From positions 1 to 59,098 of the forward strand of contig CALUJN010000018.1 in NCBI GenBank assembly GCA_944320985.1: a DNA stretch of 59,098 nucleotides, read 5' to 3'. The notes beneath the pieces are model-generated. The model ran no database searches, was not told the origin of the DNA, and was given only the letters and a program-made list of their open reading frames with translations. The position numbers and the translations under genes are program-made. This document shows positions 51,867 through 59,098 of the stretch, one piece after another (position 1 is the stretch's first letter; every line of letters begins with the position of its first letter). The DNA is from an uncultured Alistipes sp. (GTDB lineage: Bacteria > Bacteroidota > Bacteroidia > Bacteroidales > Rikenellaceae).

Positions 51867-53137
51867 AAATCCACCGTAAAGAGGTGGCGACCGTCACGGA
51901 AGGCATACTGAATCCGCAATCCATAGAGGCGGCATATGGCATCCACAATGGCCAGTCCGAGGCCCGTGGAACCCTTCTTCTTGCTCCCCTGATAGAAGCG
52001 TTCGAAAATATGCCCGGCATCCAAAGCGCCCTCCGAAGCGTCGTTGTCGATCTCGAGGCGGTGCGCCGCGATCCGTACACGAACCGCACCACCCTCGGCA
52101 CCATGCACGAAGGCATTCTTCAGCAGATTCCCGACCAGACTCCCCGCCAGCGAAGGATTCATCCGCGCAGTCAACGTGCCGGTCTCCGTACATTCGAACC
52201 GGAGACCGCGGTAAGCATAGATCTCCGACAGATCCTCACCCGTACGACGCGCCAGAGCGTTGAAATCCACCGCTTCGGTCTCGGGGAACTGGCCGTTGTC
52301 GATCTTCGACAACAACAGCAGCGAACGATTCAGCCGCACCAGGTAATCCAACGTATGCTGCACCTTGGCAATCTCTCCCAACTGCTCCTCGTTCAGCCCC
52401 TGCGGATCATCGACCAGCATCTCCAGCCGGTTACGACAGACGGCCAGCGGCGTCTGCATCTCGTGCGAAGCATTCCCGATGAACTGTTTCTGGCGTTCGA
52501 AGGTCGTTTCGGCCCGCGCAGCATAACGCACGGCCGCCTCGTTGAGCCGCCGGAACTCCGTCACGGAGGTCTCGACCTCGAGCGGCGGATTGTCCGCCCC
52601 CACGGTATAGTTGTCGAGCCACCGCAACAGGGCGTACAACGGCCGCATCGTCCGATAGAGCAACAGCACCGTCACCAACAGCACCGACAGCAACAGAAAG
52701 AGATACAGATAGAGGATACCGTAGAAGATCGCCTCCGCAAGATCCTCCTTCTCGATGCTGGGCGTCATGACCGTCAATTCATACCAACGCCCCTCCGCAT
52801 TGCGGAAGGTCTTGCGGAGCACCCGGGCCGGTTCTTCATCATCCCGCTCCGGAATGAAGATCTCTTCGTCGCTGTAACGTTCGTATGCCCGGCCCCGCGT
52901 CTGCTCGGCCGGAACCTCACGCAGAAGATAGCCCGTATTGCCCTCGGCCGTTGATTCCGGCATCGCTCGTCCGGCCAGCACCCGCTTGACAATCACTTCG
53001 GCACGAGCCTCCAGCGCATGATCCACTTCGTCGTTCACCTCGTCGATCAACGCGAAGTAGAACAACGCCGCCCAACCCGCCAGAAGCAGCGTCAACACCC
53101 ACGAAAGGTGCAGCAGAATACGATAGACCAGTTTCAC
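51857..53137 (-). CDS. Sensor histidine kinase of an OmpR-type two-component system
   Basis: The 426-residue protein has TM1 (about 10-30), a periplasmic loop of about 105 residues, TM2 (about 138-161), a linker, a HisKA domain with phospho-acceptor His225 in NASHEMQTPLAV, and a HATPase_c domain with N-box GNLLKNAFVH and G-box GSTGLGLAIV. The compact sensor loop resembles kinases paired with PepSY-like proteins. Its start overlaps the response regulator stop by 4 bp, so the pair is translationally coupled. Signal unknown. Confidence 0.93.
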   Translation of the reverse strand: MKLVYRILLHLSWVLTLLLAGWAALFYFALIDEVNDEVDHALEARAEVIVKRVLAGRAMPESTAEGNTGYLLREVPAEQTRGRAYERYSDEEIFIPERDDEEPARVLRKTFRNAEGRWYELTVMTPSIEKEDLAEAIFYGILYLYLFLLLSVLLVTVLLLYRTMRPLYALLRWLDNYTVGADNPPLEVETSVTEFRRLNEAAVRYAARAETTFERQKQFIGNASHEMQTPLAVCRNRLEMLVDDPQGLNEEQLGEIAKVQHTLDYLVRLNRSLLLLSKIDNGQFPETEAVDFNALARRTGEDLSEIYAYRGLRFECTETGTLTARMNPSLAGSLVGNLLKNAFVHGAEGGAVRVRIAAHRLEIDNDASEGALDAGHIFERFYQGSKKKGSTGLGLAIVDAICRLYGLRIQYAFRDGRHLFTVDFPE

Positions 53138-53811
53138 GGCTGTATGAGTTTGTATCCGAAACCATACACGGCGCGGATCTCGATATCGGCTCCCGCATCA
53201 TGAAGTTTGCGCCGCAGGTTCTTCATCTGTGCATACACGAAATCGAAATTGTCCACCTGATCGATGTGATCGCCCCAGACCCCTTCGGCCAGTGCCGCCT
53301 TGTCGACCGTATGGTTCGGACGCGCCATGAAGTAGTGCAGGATATCGTACTCCTTGCGCAGAAGCTCCAATGCCCGGCCCGCAACCTCCACCCGCCGGCT
53401 GTCGGGCCACAAACGCACGTTGCCCGCCTCGAGGCAGGCGTAGCCGTCACGTTGATGACGCCGCAGCACACTTCGGATTCGGGCGCTCAACTCCGCCAGA
53501 TGGAACGGCTTCGGAAGATAGTCATCAGCCCCGAGCTCCAGCCCCTCGATCTTGTCATCCAGAGAGTCCCGGGCTGAAATGATGATCACTCCGGCACGGT
53601 TCCGGCGGCGTTTCAGCTCCTCGAGCAGGCGCAGACCGCTCCCGTCCGGAAGCATGATATCCAGCAGAATGCAGTCGTAGTCGTACGCCGCAAGTTTGTC
53701 CGACGCCGAGGCATAATCGGCAGCCTGTTCGACGACATACTGCTCGCGCGTGAGTGTCCGCGTCATGATCTCACGCAGCGAAGGTTCGTCTTCAACAATC
53801 AGTATTTTCAT
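53134..53811 (-). CDS. OmpR-family response regulator
   Basis: The start is ATG 53811 (MKILIVEDEP), four codons inside the longest frame, giving 225 residues. The receiver domain has the acidic pair Glu7/Asp8, phospho-acceptor Asp51 (LLDIMLPDG) and Lys in YLPKPFH. The C-terminal winged helix (about 128-223) includes RKEYDILHYFM, VDNFDFVYAQMKNLRRKL and IRAVYGFGYKL. It is first in the operon with the kinase. It probably regulates itself and the PepSY-like gene through the shared GAAACTGAAACGA motif. Confidence 0.94.
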   Translation of the reverse strand: MKILIVEDEPSLREIMTRTLTREQYVVEQAADYASASDKLAAYDYDCILLDIMLPDGSGLRLLEELKRRRNRAGVIIISARDSLDDKIEGLELGADDYLPKPFHLAELSARIRSVLRRHQRDGYACLEAGNVRLWPDSRRVEVAGRALELLRKEYDILHYFMARPNHTVDKAALAEGVWGDHIDQVDNFDFVYAQMKNLRRKLHDAGADIEIRAVYGFGYKLIQP

Positions 53812-53912
53812 GGTAAAATCCACATTTTATACGGCATGCTCCCTGTCGGACTTCACGATCCGGCAACGCGGCATCCCGATTCAGGCACGAAAATAGCCCC
53901 CAAATCCGAAAG

Positions 53913-53925
53913 GAAACTGAAACGA
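53913..53925. promoter_or_regulatory. Candidate response-regulator site before its own gene
   Basis: GAAACTGAAACGA is identical to the motif at 51817 and lies about 100 bp upstream of the response regulator ATG; both copies are followed by ATCT within one or two bases. The rest of the 53824-54060 spacer holds nothing I can identify. Confidence 0.5.
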
Positions 53926-54060
53926 TCTCCAACCCCTGCCAGCGTATCCGTCGCCGCTCCAGGCCACGTATCCGGGGTTCCCGAATCGGGGCACCTCCGT
54001 ATTCGACCTTCCCTCCCGATCTCTTCGTCCCTCCGCATCAGGGGATCCTCGGCAGCCCTT

Positions 54061-54540
54061 TCACCGCAGTTCGCAACGCATCACCCACTCGCCGTCCCGC
54101 TCTTCGAACACCCGGAATCCGAGCCGCACATAGAGCCGTGCGGCCGGATTGTCCCGTTGCACGGAGAGCGAAACGCCGGCAAACCCCCGCCTGCGCAGTT
54201 CGTTCAGCATCGCCTGCAAAAGTCGCGTTCCAATGCCGCGCCCGCGATACGGCGAAAAAAGCGCCACGGCCAGTTCCGGGATCCCTTCCCCGACCCATCC
54301 AAACCCGTGCAGGCAGCGGCTCCACGCCGCACCGGCCACCTGTCCGCCGATCTCGGCAACCAGGCAACAATCCCCGTCGCGCGATCCGAATGCTTCGACA
54401 TAACACCGCAAGGCCGGCAAACGGATCACCTCCCGAGGCAAGAGTCGGGTCGGATCGGGTTGCCAGATCGCTTCGTAGAGGAGATCCTCCAGCAGCGGGA
54501 GTTCCGACACACGGATCGGTCGGATCGTCGTTCTGTTCAT
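54061..54540 (-). CDS. GNAT-family N-acetyltransferase
   Basis: The start is placed at ATG 54540 (MNRTTIRPI), 18 codons inside the longest frame, because the longer form would begin close to the promoter and adds no conserved sequence. The 159-residue product has the strand ELAVALFSP, the acetyl-CoA loop YRGRGIGTRLLQAM and VSLSVQRDNPAARLYVRLGF, as in GNAT enzymes of the RimI-like type. Substrate unknown. Single-gene unit. Confidence 0.9.
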   Translation of the reverse strand: MNRTTIRPIRVSELPLLEDLLYEAIWQPDPTRLLPREVIRLPALRCYVEAFGSRDGDCCLVAEIGGQVAGAAWSRCLHGFGWVGEGIPELAVALFSPYRGRGIGTRLLQAMLNELRRRGFAGVSLSVQRDNPAARLYVRLGFRVFEERDGEWVMRCELR

Positions 54541-54591
54541 CGTTCGGGAGCTTTTTCCACCTTCCGGATCCTGTCCGATTCCGGCATGAAT

Positions 54592-54599
54592 CAAAGATA
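54592..54599 (-). promoter_or_regulatory. -7 promoter box for the second GNAT gene
   Basis: Reads TATCTTTG on the minus strand, 51 bp before the chosen ATG. No clear -33 box. Confidence 0.55.
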
Positions 54600-54636
54600 C
54601 AAATTTTCCGGGAGCTTTGCAGTTCTCCCTTCAGTA

Positions 54637-54671
54637 AAAAAGCGATGCCCTCCTTCATGGAGAGCATCGCC
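54637..54671 (-). terminator. Terminator downstream of fabH
   Basis: GCGATGCCCTCC (54643-54654) and GGAGAGCATCGC (54660-54671) pair over 12 bp with one mismatch. On the minus strand six T follow (complement of A 54637-54642). It lies about 215 bp past the fabH stop, beyond the tandem repeats. Confidence 0.8.
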
Positions 54672-54672
54672 C

Positions 54673-54867
54673 ATCTATTCATCGGAATGTGACAACCGAA
54701 GATCCGTTCCCCGGAGCACCATTCATCTATTCACCGAGGCGGCGGTATCCGATAGTCTCTCAACCGCCCGTTCATCTATTCGCCAGGCGGCAACATCCGA
54801 GCATCTTCCGGCCACCCGTTCATCCATTCGCCGAGGTAGTGACGATCGAACGCCTTCCGGCTGCCCG
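54673..54867. repeat. Four-copy about 49 bp non-coding tandem repeat
   Basis: Copies start at 54673, 54724, 54773 and 54821 (lengths 51, 49, 48, 47). Each begins CATCTATTC or CATCCATTC; the middle two or three share a GGCGGC stretch, ATCCGA and a final CCGTT. Copies have diverged. The array fills the 3' untranslated region of fabH up to its terminator. No coding frame on either strand is convincing. Confidence 0.75.
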
Positions 54868-54871
54868 TCTA

Positions 54872-54880
54872 CCCCCCCCC
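54872..54880. repeat. C9 homopolymer beside the fabH stop
   Basis: Nine C, 8 bp past the fabH stop codon (G9 on the transcribed strand), at the edge of the tandem repeat. Being untranslated, length change would not affect the protein. Confidence 0.85.
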
Positions 54881-54887
54881 GCGGGAA

Positions 54888-55892
54888 TCAGGCCTTCGAG
54901 CCGTCGTAAGCCCACTTCACATAGATGGCACCCCAGGTATATCCTCCGCCGAAGGCCGAGAGAATCAGGTTGTCACCCTTGCGAAGCTCTTTCTCATAGT
55001 CGTAGAGGCACGTCGGGATCGTGGCTGCGGTCGTATTGCCGTTACGATCGATATTGATCATGCACTTGTCATGAGTAATGCCCATGCGGCGAGCCGTAGC
55101 ATCGATGATGCGCAGGTTGGCCTGGTGAGGTACCAGGAAGCGGATATCATCGCCCGTGAGGTGGTGGCGCTCCATCATCTCTACCGAGACGTCGGACATC
55201 TTCGACACGGCAGCCTTGAAGACCGCGTGGCCATCCCACATGATCGTATGCCAGTTGTTCTGCACCGTCTCGATCGAAGCCGGATAGCGCGAACCTCCAG
55301 CCTTCATGTAGAGCTGCAGCTCACCCGAGCCATCGCTGCGAAGGATCGAATCGATCACTCCATAACCATCCGTATTGGGTTCCAGCAGCACGGCAGCGGC
55401 GGCATCTCCGAAGAGCGGGCAGGTCGTACGGTCCGTATAGTCGATGATCGACGACATCTTATCGGCACCGACAACAATGACTCGCTTGCTCGTCCCGGCC
55501 TCGATGAACTTGGCACCGGTCGTCAACGCAAAGGGGAAACCGCTGCAGGCTGCCGACACATCGTAGGCAAAGGCATTCTTACAGCCCGCCTGGTCGGCAA
55601 TCAGATTGCCCGTCGAGGGGAAGAACATGTCAGGAGTCACCGTCGCGCAGATCACCACGTCGATCGACATCGGATCCACACCCGTCTTGTCGAGCAGGTT
55701 CATGACGGCACGTGCTCCCATGTAAGAGGTTCCGATGCCTTCGCCTTTGAGGATATGGCGGGTCTTGATTCCCGTATGCGACATGATCCACTCATCGTTC
55801 GTGTCGACCATGTGACTCAGCTCGTCGTTCGTGAGAATATAATCCGGGAGGTATTGTCCCACTCCCGTAATCGCTGCAGTTATCTTACTCAT
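54888..55892 (-). CDS. fabH: 3-oxoacyl-ACP synthase III
   Basis: FabH (KAS III) condenses acetyl-CoA or branched acyl-CoA with malonyl-ACP to start fatty-acid synthesis. The 334-residue protein has the catalytic triad Cys116 (SAACSGF), His256 (VPHQANLRI) and Asn286 (NGNTTAA), and the GDAAAAVLL motif. Length is normal. It is last in the conserved DUF177-rpmF-plsX-fabH cluster, 29 bp after plsX. Confidence 0.97.
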   Translation of the reverse strand: MSKITAAITGVGQYLPDYILTNDELSHMVDTNDEWIMSHTGIKTRHILKGEGIGTSYMGARAVMNLLDKTGVDPMSIDVVICATVTPDMFFPSTGNLIADQAGCKNAFAYDVSAACSGFPFALTTGAKFIEAGTSKRVIVVGADKMSSIIDYTDRTTCPLFGDAAAAVLLEPNTDGYGVIDSILRSDGSGELQLYMKAGGSRYPASIETVQNNWHTIMWDGHAVFKAAVSKMSDVSVEMMERHHLTGDDIRFLVPHQANLRIIDATARRMGITHDKCMINIDRNGNTTAATIPTCLYDYEKELRKGDNLILSAFGGGYTWGAIYVKWAYDGSKA

Positions 55893-55921
55893 TAACTTAC
55901 TTTTGCTTACTTGATGAACAT

Positions 55922-56869
55922 TTAATTTTTGAACGCATGCTGCAGTTTCGCCGTCAATCCGGCCTTGATGACCTGCTCGGTCGAAAGAATCATGCTCCGG
56001 ATGGCCTTCGGCGACGAACAGCCGTGACCGATGACAACCGGGGCATTAACCCCCAGAACCGGCGTACCGCCCACGTTCTCGTAATTCATGGCATCCCAGA
56101 AGGCATTGCCGCCTCCCAGCGCCTGATTGATCCGGTAGAGGCCCTCGGCCATCTTCAGAACCGTATTGCCGACAAAACCGTCACAGACGATCACATCAGC
56201 CACCTTGCCCGAGAAGATATGCGAACCCTCGACATTCCCCACGAAATGAATCCGTGCGTCGGCCTTCAGCAGTTCGTGAGCCGCCTTGACCTGGGCATTG
56301 CCCTTGGTCTCCTCCTCGCCGATGTTAAGTACCGCAACGCGGGGTTTCGCGATCCCCAGCACCGATTCCGCATAGATCGAACCGATCAGTCCGTACTGAG
56401 CCAGCACTTCGGGTTTGCAGTCCACATTCAGTCCCACGTCCAACAACAGGGCCGGACGTCCCGACACCGTAGGGACAAGGGAGGATATCGTGGGGCGGAT
56501 GACCCCCTCGATCGGTTTGACGGCATACATCGATCCGACCATCATGGCTCCGGTCGAACCGGCACTGGCAAAGCCGTCAACGGCTCCCTGGGCCAGGTAT
56601 CCAAAACCTACCGTGATGCTCGAATTGACTTTCGACTGGAAAGCCTTGGCCGGATGATCGCCCATTTCGATCACCTCCGTAGTGGGGACAAGGTCGAAAC
56701 GCTCGGCAGGGCATCCTTCCGAAGCGAGTACGGACCTGATTTGCTGTTCGTCACCAAACAGCACGATCCGGCTCTCCGGGCCGATCGCGTCGAGCGCCAT
56801 GACGGCTCCCTTGACAGCCGCTTCCGGGGCGTAATCACCCCCCATGGCATCTACACCAATCTTTATCAT
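55922..56869 (-). CDS. plsX: Phosphate acyltransferase PlsX
   Basis: PlsX converts acyl-ACP to acyl-phosphate for phospholipid synthesis, peripherally at the membrane. The 315-residue protein starts [22 protein letters not shown] and has [15 protein letters not shown] [37 protein letters not shown] and [16 protein letters not shown], all family signatures. It lies between rpmF (132 bp) and fabH. Confidence 0.97.
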   Translation of the reverse strand: MIKIGVDAMGGDYAPEAAVKGAVMALDAIGPESRIVLFGDEQQIRSVLASEGCPAERFDLVPTTEVIEMGDHPAKAFQSKVNSSITVGFGYLAQGAVDGFASAGSTGAMMVGSMYAVKPIEGVIRPTISSLVPTVSGRPALLLDVGLNVDCKPEVLAQYGLIGSIYAESVLGIAKPRVAVLNIGEEETKGNAQVKAAHELLKADARIHFVGNVEGSHIFSGKVADVIVCDGFVGNTVLKMAEGLYRINQALGGGNAFWDAMNYENVGGTPVLGVNAPVVIGHGCSSPKAIRSMILSTEQVIKAGLTAKLQHAFKN

Positions 56870-56956
56870 AACTCGTGGTGTTGGTTGATATCTTCAGACC
56901 CGGATCGCACGAAACCTGAAAACGGCTCGTTCCAACGGGTCCGTTCATAAACGGAA

Positions 56957-56989
56957 AAAGAGGCCGCCCCGCACAGGGCTGCACTCTTT
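56957..56989 (-). terminator. Possible imperfect hairpin between rpmF and plsX
   Basis: On the minus strand AAAGAG...GCCC and GGGC...CTCTTT can pair with internal bulges, followed by TTT. It may reduce read-through so that the ribosomal protein is made in excess over PlsX and FabH. Confidence 0.35.
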
Positions 56990-57001
56990 CGGTACCGAAA
57001 A

Positions 57002-57187
57002 CTATTCGGCAGCTTTCTTCTCGATGGCGAGCTTGCCGCGATAGAACCCGCACTCCGGGCATACGCGGTGATAAAGCACCGCTGCACCGCAATTCGAGCA
57101 CGTAACGACCGTCGGAACGGTTGCCTTGTAGTGAGTTCTGCGCTTGTCACGTCGCGTCGACGAGATTTTGTGTTTAGGATGTGCCAT
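57002..57187 (-). CDS. rpmF: 50S ribosomal protein L32
   Basis: The 61-residue protein starts MAHPKHKISSTRRDKRR, the L32 signature, and has four zinc-ligand cysteines (Cys30, Cys33, Cys43, Cys46). It is a component of the large ribosomal subunit. It is 40 bp after the DUF177 gene. Because all four Cys are kept, this is the zinc-binding form. Confidence 0.98.
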   Translation of the reverse strand: MAHPKHKISSTRRDKRRTHYKATVPTVVTCSNCGAAVLYHRVCPECGFYRGKLAIEKKAAE

Positions 57188-57227
57188 TTTACAACTGTAT
57201 TTATATAAGTTCGACTTTTATTTGTCT

Positions 57228-57830
57228 CTATTTTTCGGAAGGACCCCGCTTCGGATCCCTGGAGTCCGTCGTTTCAGCCGCAGCTTCGGCCTCCATCCGG
57301 TCGCGCAGGGCGGCCAGTTTCGCCCATTCTCCCTCGTTGTGTTCCTGCGCCGCACGCCTCTCGATATCCGCGAACTCACCCTGCGAAACGATCCGGAAAC
57401 GTTCAAGCATATCCGGGTTGCACTCTCCCTCGGGGTGCACCCGCTGGTAGGGCAACGACAGCACGATGCTTTCGTAGATGTACTGTTTCAGATCCACGCG
57501 ATCCTCACCCGGCAACAGCCAGATCACCTCGCCGTCGTATTCGTGCTCCTCGTCGGAGAACTTAACCAGCAATTCGCCCTCGAAATCGATGGGAATGCGG
57601 CAATCCTCCAGGCAACGGTCACACGCCACAACGACATCTCCCGTAATCGACACCTCAAGCGTGAGTTGCGACTCCCCGCGATCGAGATCGACCACAACTT
57701 CGCAGGCACCGTCCTTGATCTCCGAGCTCTCGAACTCTTCGAACAAGGTCCGATCCACCGCAAAACGGAATTCGTGACGGCCGTTTTTCAACCCCTTGAA
57801 GGCGATGCAATATCGTTGTGTTTCCTCCAT
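57228..57830 (-). CDS. DUF177 (YceD) family protein
   Basis: The frame opens at a TTG (57878), but that codon overlaps the -33 box, so ATG 57830 is chosen (200 residues). The core has VACDRCLEDCRIPIDFEG (two Cys of the usual CxRC-type site) and an acidic middle (DEEHEYDGEV), then PYQRVHPEGEC, as in DUF177. Family members lie upstream of rpmF and are linked to large-subunit rRNA processing and rpmF expression. First gene of the cluster. Confidence 0.92.
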   Translation of the reverse strand: MEETQRYCIAFKGLKNGRHEFRFAVDRTLFEEFESSEIKDGACEVVVDLDRGESQLTLEVSITGDVVVACDRCLEDCRIPIDFEGELLVKFSDEEHEYDGEVIWLLPGEDRVDLKQYIYESIVLSLPYQRVHPEGECNPDMLERFRIVSQGEFADIERRAAQEHNEGEWAKLAALRDRMEAEAAAETTDSRDPKRGPSEK

Positions 57831-57848
57831 TTGAACACATTTAGTGCG

Positions 57849-57879
57849 CAAAGTTACTAAAAAATAAGACAATTGCAAA
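57849..57879 (-). promoter_or_regulatory. Consensus promoter of the DUF177-rpmF-plsX-fabH cluster
   Basis: On the minus strand TTTG (57879-57876), 19 bp spacer, TAACTTTG (57856-57849). The ATG at 57830 follows 18 bp later. Confidence 0.8.
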
Positions 57880-57947
57880 GAAAACTAAGAGTTTTAGTGT
57901 CCGCAGGGGCCGACCGCAAGGCCCGGGAAGAGACCGCGACATGAAAA

Positions 57948-57979
57948 TTTGCTTTTCGTTCCGTCATGCACTATCTTTG
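57948..57979 (+). promoter_or_regulatory. Consensus promoter with the start codon at the likely +1
   Basis: TTTG (57948-57951), 20 bp spacer, TATCTTTG (57972-57979). The ATG of the next gene begins at 57986, 6 bp after the -7 box, about where transcription should start, so the mRNA may be leaderless. Confidence 0.8.
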
Positions 57980-57985
57980 TCTGCG

Positions 57986-58390
57986 ATGAAAGAGCAAGGA
58001 TTCAAAATCGAACTGAAGAGCCGCTATGACGAGTGGTGGCGCTACAACGCCGATCTGATGTGCGGATGTTTCGACGCCGACGACAATCGCATCGGATTCG
58101 TCTCGACGGCATCGGACATGGCTGACGTGGGTGCAAACCTCAAGGTGCGCCCGGACAACCTTCCAGCCACACGAAGCGTCGTGCTCGAAACGCCTCCCTG
58201 CGACCACCTCGTGCTCTACGTCTACATCATCCCCCACACATTGCCCGCGGGCAATGACATCGACTCCACACGACCGTTCGAGGCCGAAATCCGCATCACA
58301 CGGGGCGGACGGCTCCTGCATTCCGAAAAACGCGCCATCAACCAATGGTCAGGAGCATCGATTGAGCTGAAAGTCAAAGCCGGCGAATAA
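57986..58390 (+). CDS. Conserved-looking 134-residue protein of unknown function
   Basis: The frame can open at 57941, but that ATG lies upstream of the promoter, so ATG 57986 is used. No signal peptide or membrane segment is seen; it should be cytoplasmic. Strands such as HLVLYVYIIPHTLP and FEAEIRITRGGRLLHSE suggest a beta-sandwich. I do not recognise a family. It is a single-gene unit facing away from the DUF177 cluster, with a perfect promoter. Confidence 0.75.
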   Translation: MKEQGFKIELKSRYDEWWRYNADLMCGCFDADDNRIGFVSTASDMADVGANLKVRPDNLPATRSVVLETPPCDHLVLYVYIIPHTLPAGNDIDSTRPFEAEIRITRGGRLLHSEKRAINQWSGASIELKVKAGE

Positions 58391-58568
58391 AACCGACCGA
58401 CAGGTTTCGCCCCTTCCGGAAGAGTTTCCGGCATCCAATCCGAACAATCCGAAACCCGGCCCCATCCGAATAACCGGAGCCGGCGGTCATCCGCCGCAGA
58501 AAACGGCAATCCGGCACATTCCGACGGTATTCCGGCGTTCGCAACACGCCATTCAATCCACACCGCAC

Positions 58569-58606
58569 AAAAAAAAGGAACGCTCCGTTTGGAGCGTTCC
58601 CCTTTT
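58569..58606 (-). terminator. Strong terminator of the GAPDH gene
   Basis: GGAACGCTCC (58577-58586) and GGAGCGTTCC (58591-58600) form a perfect 10 bp stem with a GTTT loop; on the minus strand a run of eight T follows. The CC plus TTTTT after it on the plus strand would make it bidirectional. The 58391-58568 spacer holds nothing else. Confidence 0.9.
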
Positions 58607-58622
58607 TGAATCGAGATTCAGA

Positions 58623-59098
<476 letters not shown>

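Noticed and set aside
54673..54867. CRISPR array
   Set aside because: Units are contiguous and diverged along their whole length, without conserved repeats separated by unique spacers, and no cas genes are nearby.
54689..55057. 122-codon plus-strand frame whose residues repeat with the 49 bp tandem units (PPVHLFARRQ-like)
   Set aside because: It runs antisense into the 3' part of fabH, the periodicity comes from the DNA repeat, and unit lengths of 51, 49, 48 and 47 do not keep the frame.

Overview
The window looks like a chromosomal segment of a Bacteroidales bacterium, most likely an Alistipes-type (Rikenellaceae) gut commensal. The grounds are SusC/SusD pairs, lipoprotein-rich operons, Bacteroidota -33/-7 promoters (TTTG, about 19-22 bp, TAnnTTTG) and a GC content that is high for the order. 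Hand counts on single lines gave about 60% in the centre and 45-52% in the first 4 kb. The genus is an inference.

Left part (1-11.4 kb): a truncated SusC-type porin with no SusD partner, next to a Big_2/FISUMP-like lipoprotein (both minus, lower GC). An 820 bp AT-rich divergent region separates them from a plus-strand set of four genes: a second Big_2/FISUMP-like lipoprotein with a G9 tract, a TonB-dependent receptor, a DUF4876-like lipoprotein and a DUF6850-like outer-membrane barrel. purC follows with its own promoter and terminator.

Centre (12.9-43.8 kb): a large polysaccharide utilisation locus (PUL). A membrane-anchored DUF6377-type regulator with a G9 tract just after its signal peptide precedes 14 tightly packed co-directional genes: divergent GH38, GH92, IPT/NHL lipoprotein, SusC, SusD, DUF1735/DUF4361-like lipoprotein, beta-propeller lipoprotein, GH2 with an inserted discoidin-type module, SGNH hydrolase, GH78, GH92, GH92, a six-hairpin glycosidase and a sialate-O-acetylesterase-like enzyme. 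Together they suggest import and stripping of an O-acetylated, alpha-mannose-rich glycan that also carries rhamnose and a beta-linked sugar. GC-rich hairpins without U-tracts divide the transcript. Two small lipoproteins (44.1-45.7 kb) form a separate unit.

Right part (45.9-59.1 kb): a membrane AraC-type regulator, then three tandem about 20 bp repeats abutting a consensus promoter, an OmpA-DUF3575 protein with a proline/glutamate repeat linker, and a DUF5119-like lipoprotein. This is a fimbria-type accessory set with no fimbrillin present. Then come a YqaA-like membrane protein, a GNAT enzyme, ferritin, a PepSY-like protein and an OmpR-type two-component system (a 13 bp motif is shared by the last two promoters), a second GNAT, a four-copy about 49 bp non-coding tandem repeat, the conserved DUF177-rpmF-plsX-fabH cluster, a small gene with an apparently leaderless consensus promoter, and the 3' part of a GAPDH gene that runs off the end.

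I saw no tRNA, rRNA, CRISPR array, transposase or integrase.
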